Part shown: piece after piece, positions 63,784-64,000 of the stretch
How positions within the stretch are numbered: position 1 is the first letter of the stretch
Layout: every line of letters starts with the position of its first letter
NCBI RefSeq assembly: GCF_020614375.1
Contig: NZ_CP085330.1
Location: forward strand, 186,001 to 250,000
Length of the DNA stretch: 64,000 nt
Source: Haladaptatus salinisoli
Lineage (GTDB): Archaea > Halobacteriota > Halobacteria > Halobacteriales > Haladaptataceae
Direction of reading: 5' to 3'
The notes under the pieces: model-generated
The model's database searches: none
What the model was told of the DNA's origin: nothing
The model's input: the letters and a program-made list of their open reading frames with translations, nothing else
Position numbers and translations under genes: made by a program

Positions 63784-64000
63784 CGATCAAATTATCACTC
63801 TTCTTCATGCCCCGTAATGGAGAATCTTACTTTTGGGGACGTTCGCTGGTCGGTGATCTTCAAGGCCGTCAGTTGCCATGACATAGATAAAAAAAGGACA
63901 GAAGCGAGAATTAGTTTGGCAATTCATTGCGACCTGCACGAACGCACGGGAAGCACGGGAAACCACTAAGGCCGTCACGGTCGCAGTCTACTGACGATTC

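Overview
This window is a haloarchaeal chromosome or megaplasmid segment. The predicted proteins are acidic and there are many haloarchaea-specific families: HalOD1, DUF7344, bacterio-opsin-activator-type HTH, FilR1-type regulators, a HFX_2341-like CARF regulator, a Tat-exported halolysin-like protease, a group I GGGP synthase and Tat lipoproteins. The genus cannot be fixed from sequence alone. No tRNA, rRNA, CRISPR array or complete insertion sequence was recognised.

Region 1 (1-7.3 kb) is GC-rich and looks like core genome: the end of a two-domain KaiC-like ATPase with an overlapping receiver-like protein, a CARF-HTH regulator, an MFS transporter, a ChrA chromate transporter and an arylsulfotransferase-like membrane-anchored propeller.

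Region 2 (about 7.4-35.9 kb) is an accessory island of lower and patchier GC. It holds a serine protease, many small regulators (three HalOD1 paralogues interleaved with winged-helix genes), a GGGP synthase, plasmid-type genes cut off at a shared junction near 17.67 kb, an unusual 1.1-kb array of short motifs (20.05-21.2 kb), a run of small membrane proteins and lipoproteins, and several decayed genes (deaminase, TFB, alpha/beta hydrolase, a small membrane protein with two stops). A TetR-type regulator with a DMT transporter and a GNAT acetyltransferase appears to form a small regulon defined by near-identical operators.

Region 3 (36-57.8 kb) is an arabinan and pentose utilisation locus. Extracellular or periplasm-side steps: a GH93-like exo-arabinanase with a Tat signal. 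Uptake: an ABC sugar importer (ATPase, Tat lipoprotein binding protein, two permeases, a DUF624-like membrane protein). Intracellular debranching: GH51 and GH127 arabinofuranosidases. Oxidative catabolism to 2-oxoglutarate: an SDR sugar dehydrogenase candidate, an SMP-30 lactonase, an enolase-superfamily pentonate dehydratase (XacD-like), an FAH-family dehydratase (XacE-like) and 2-oxoglutarate-semialdehyde dehydrogenase (XacF-like). An IclR regulator and three copies of a 17-bp palindrome suggest XacR-like control. The same locus carries a dead XacA-like dehydrogenase, a dead ABC ATPase tail, a frameshifted M24-fold gene and a frameshift at the start of the GH127 gene.

Region 4 (57.8-64 kb) is again accessory: a candidate 313-bp MITE, an ArsR-VOC operon with a clear palindromic operator, a second DHFR-like reductase, small hypothetical genes and gene fragments.
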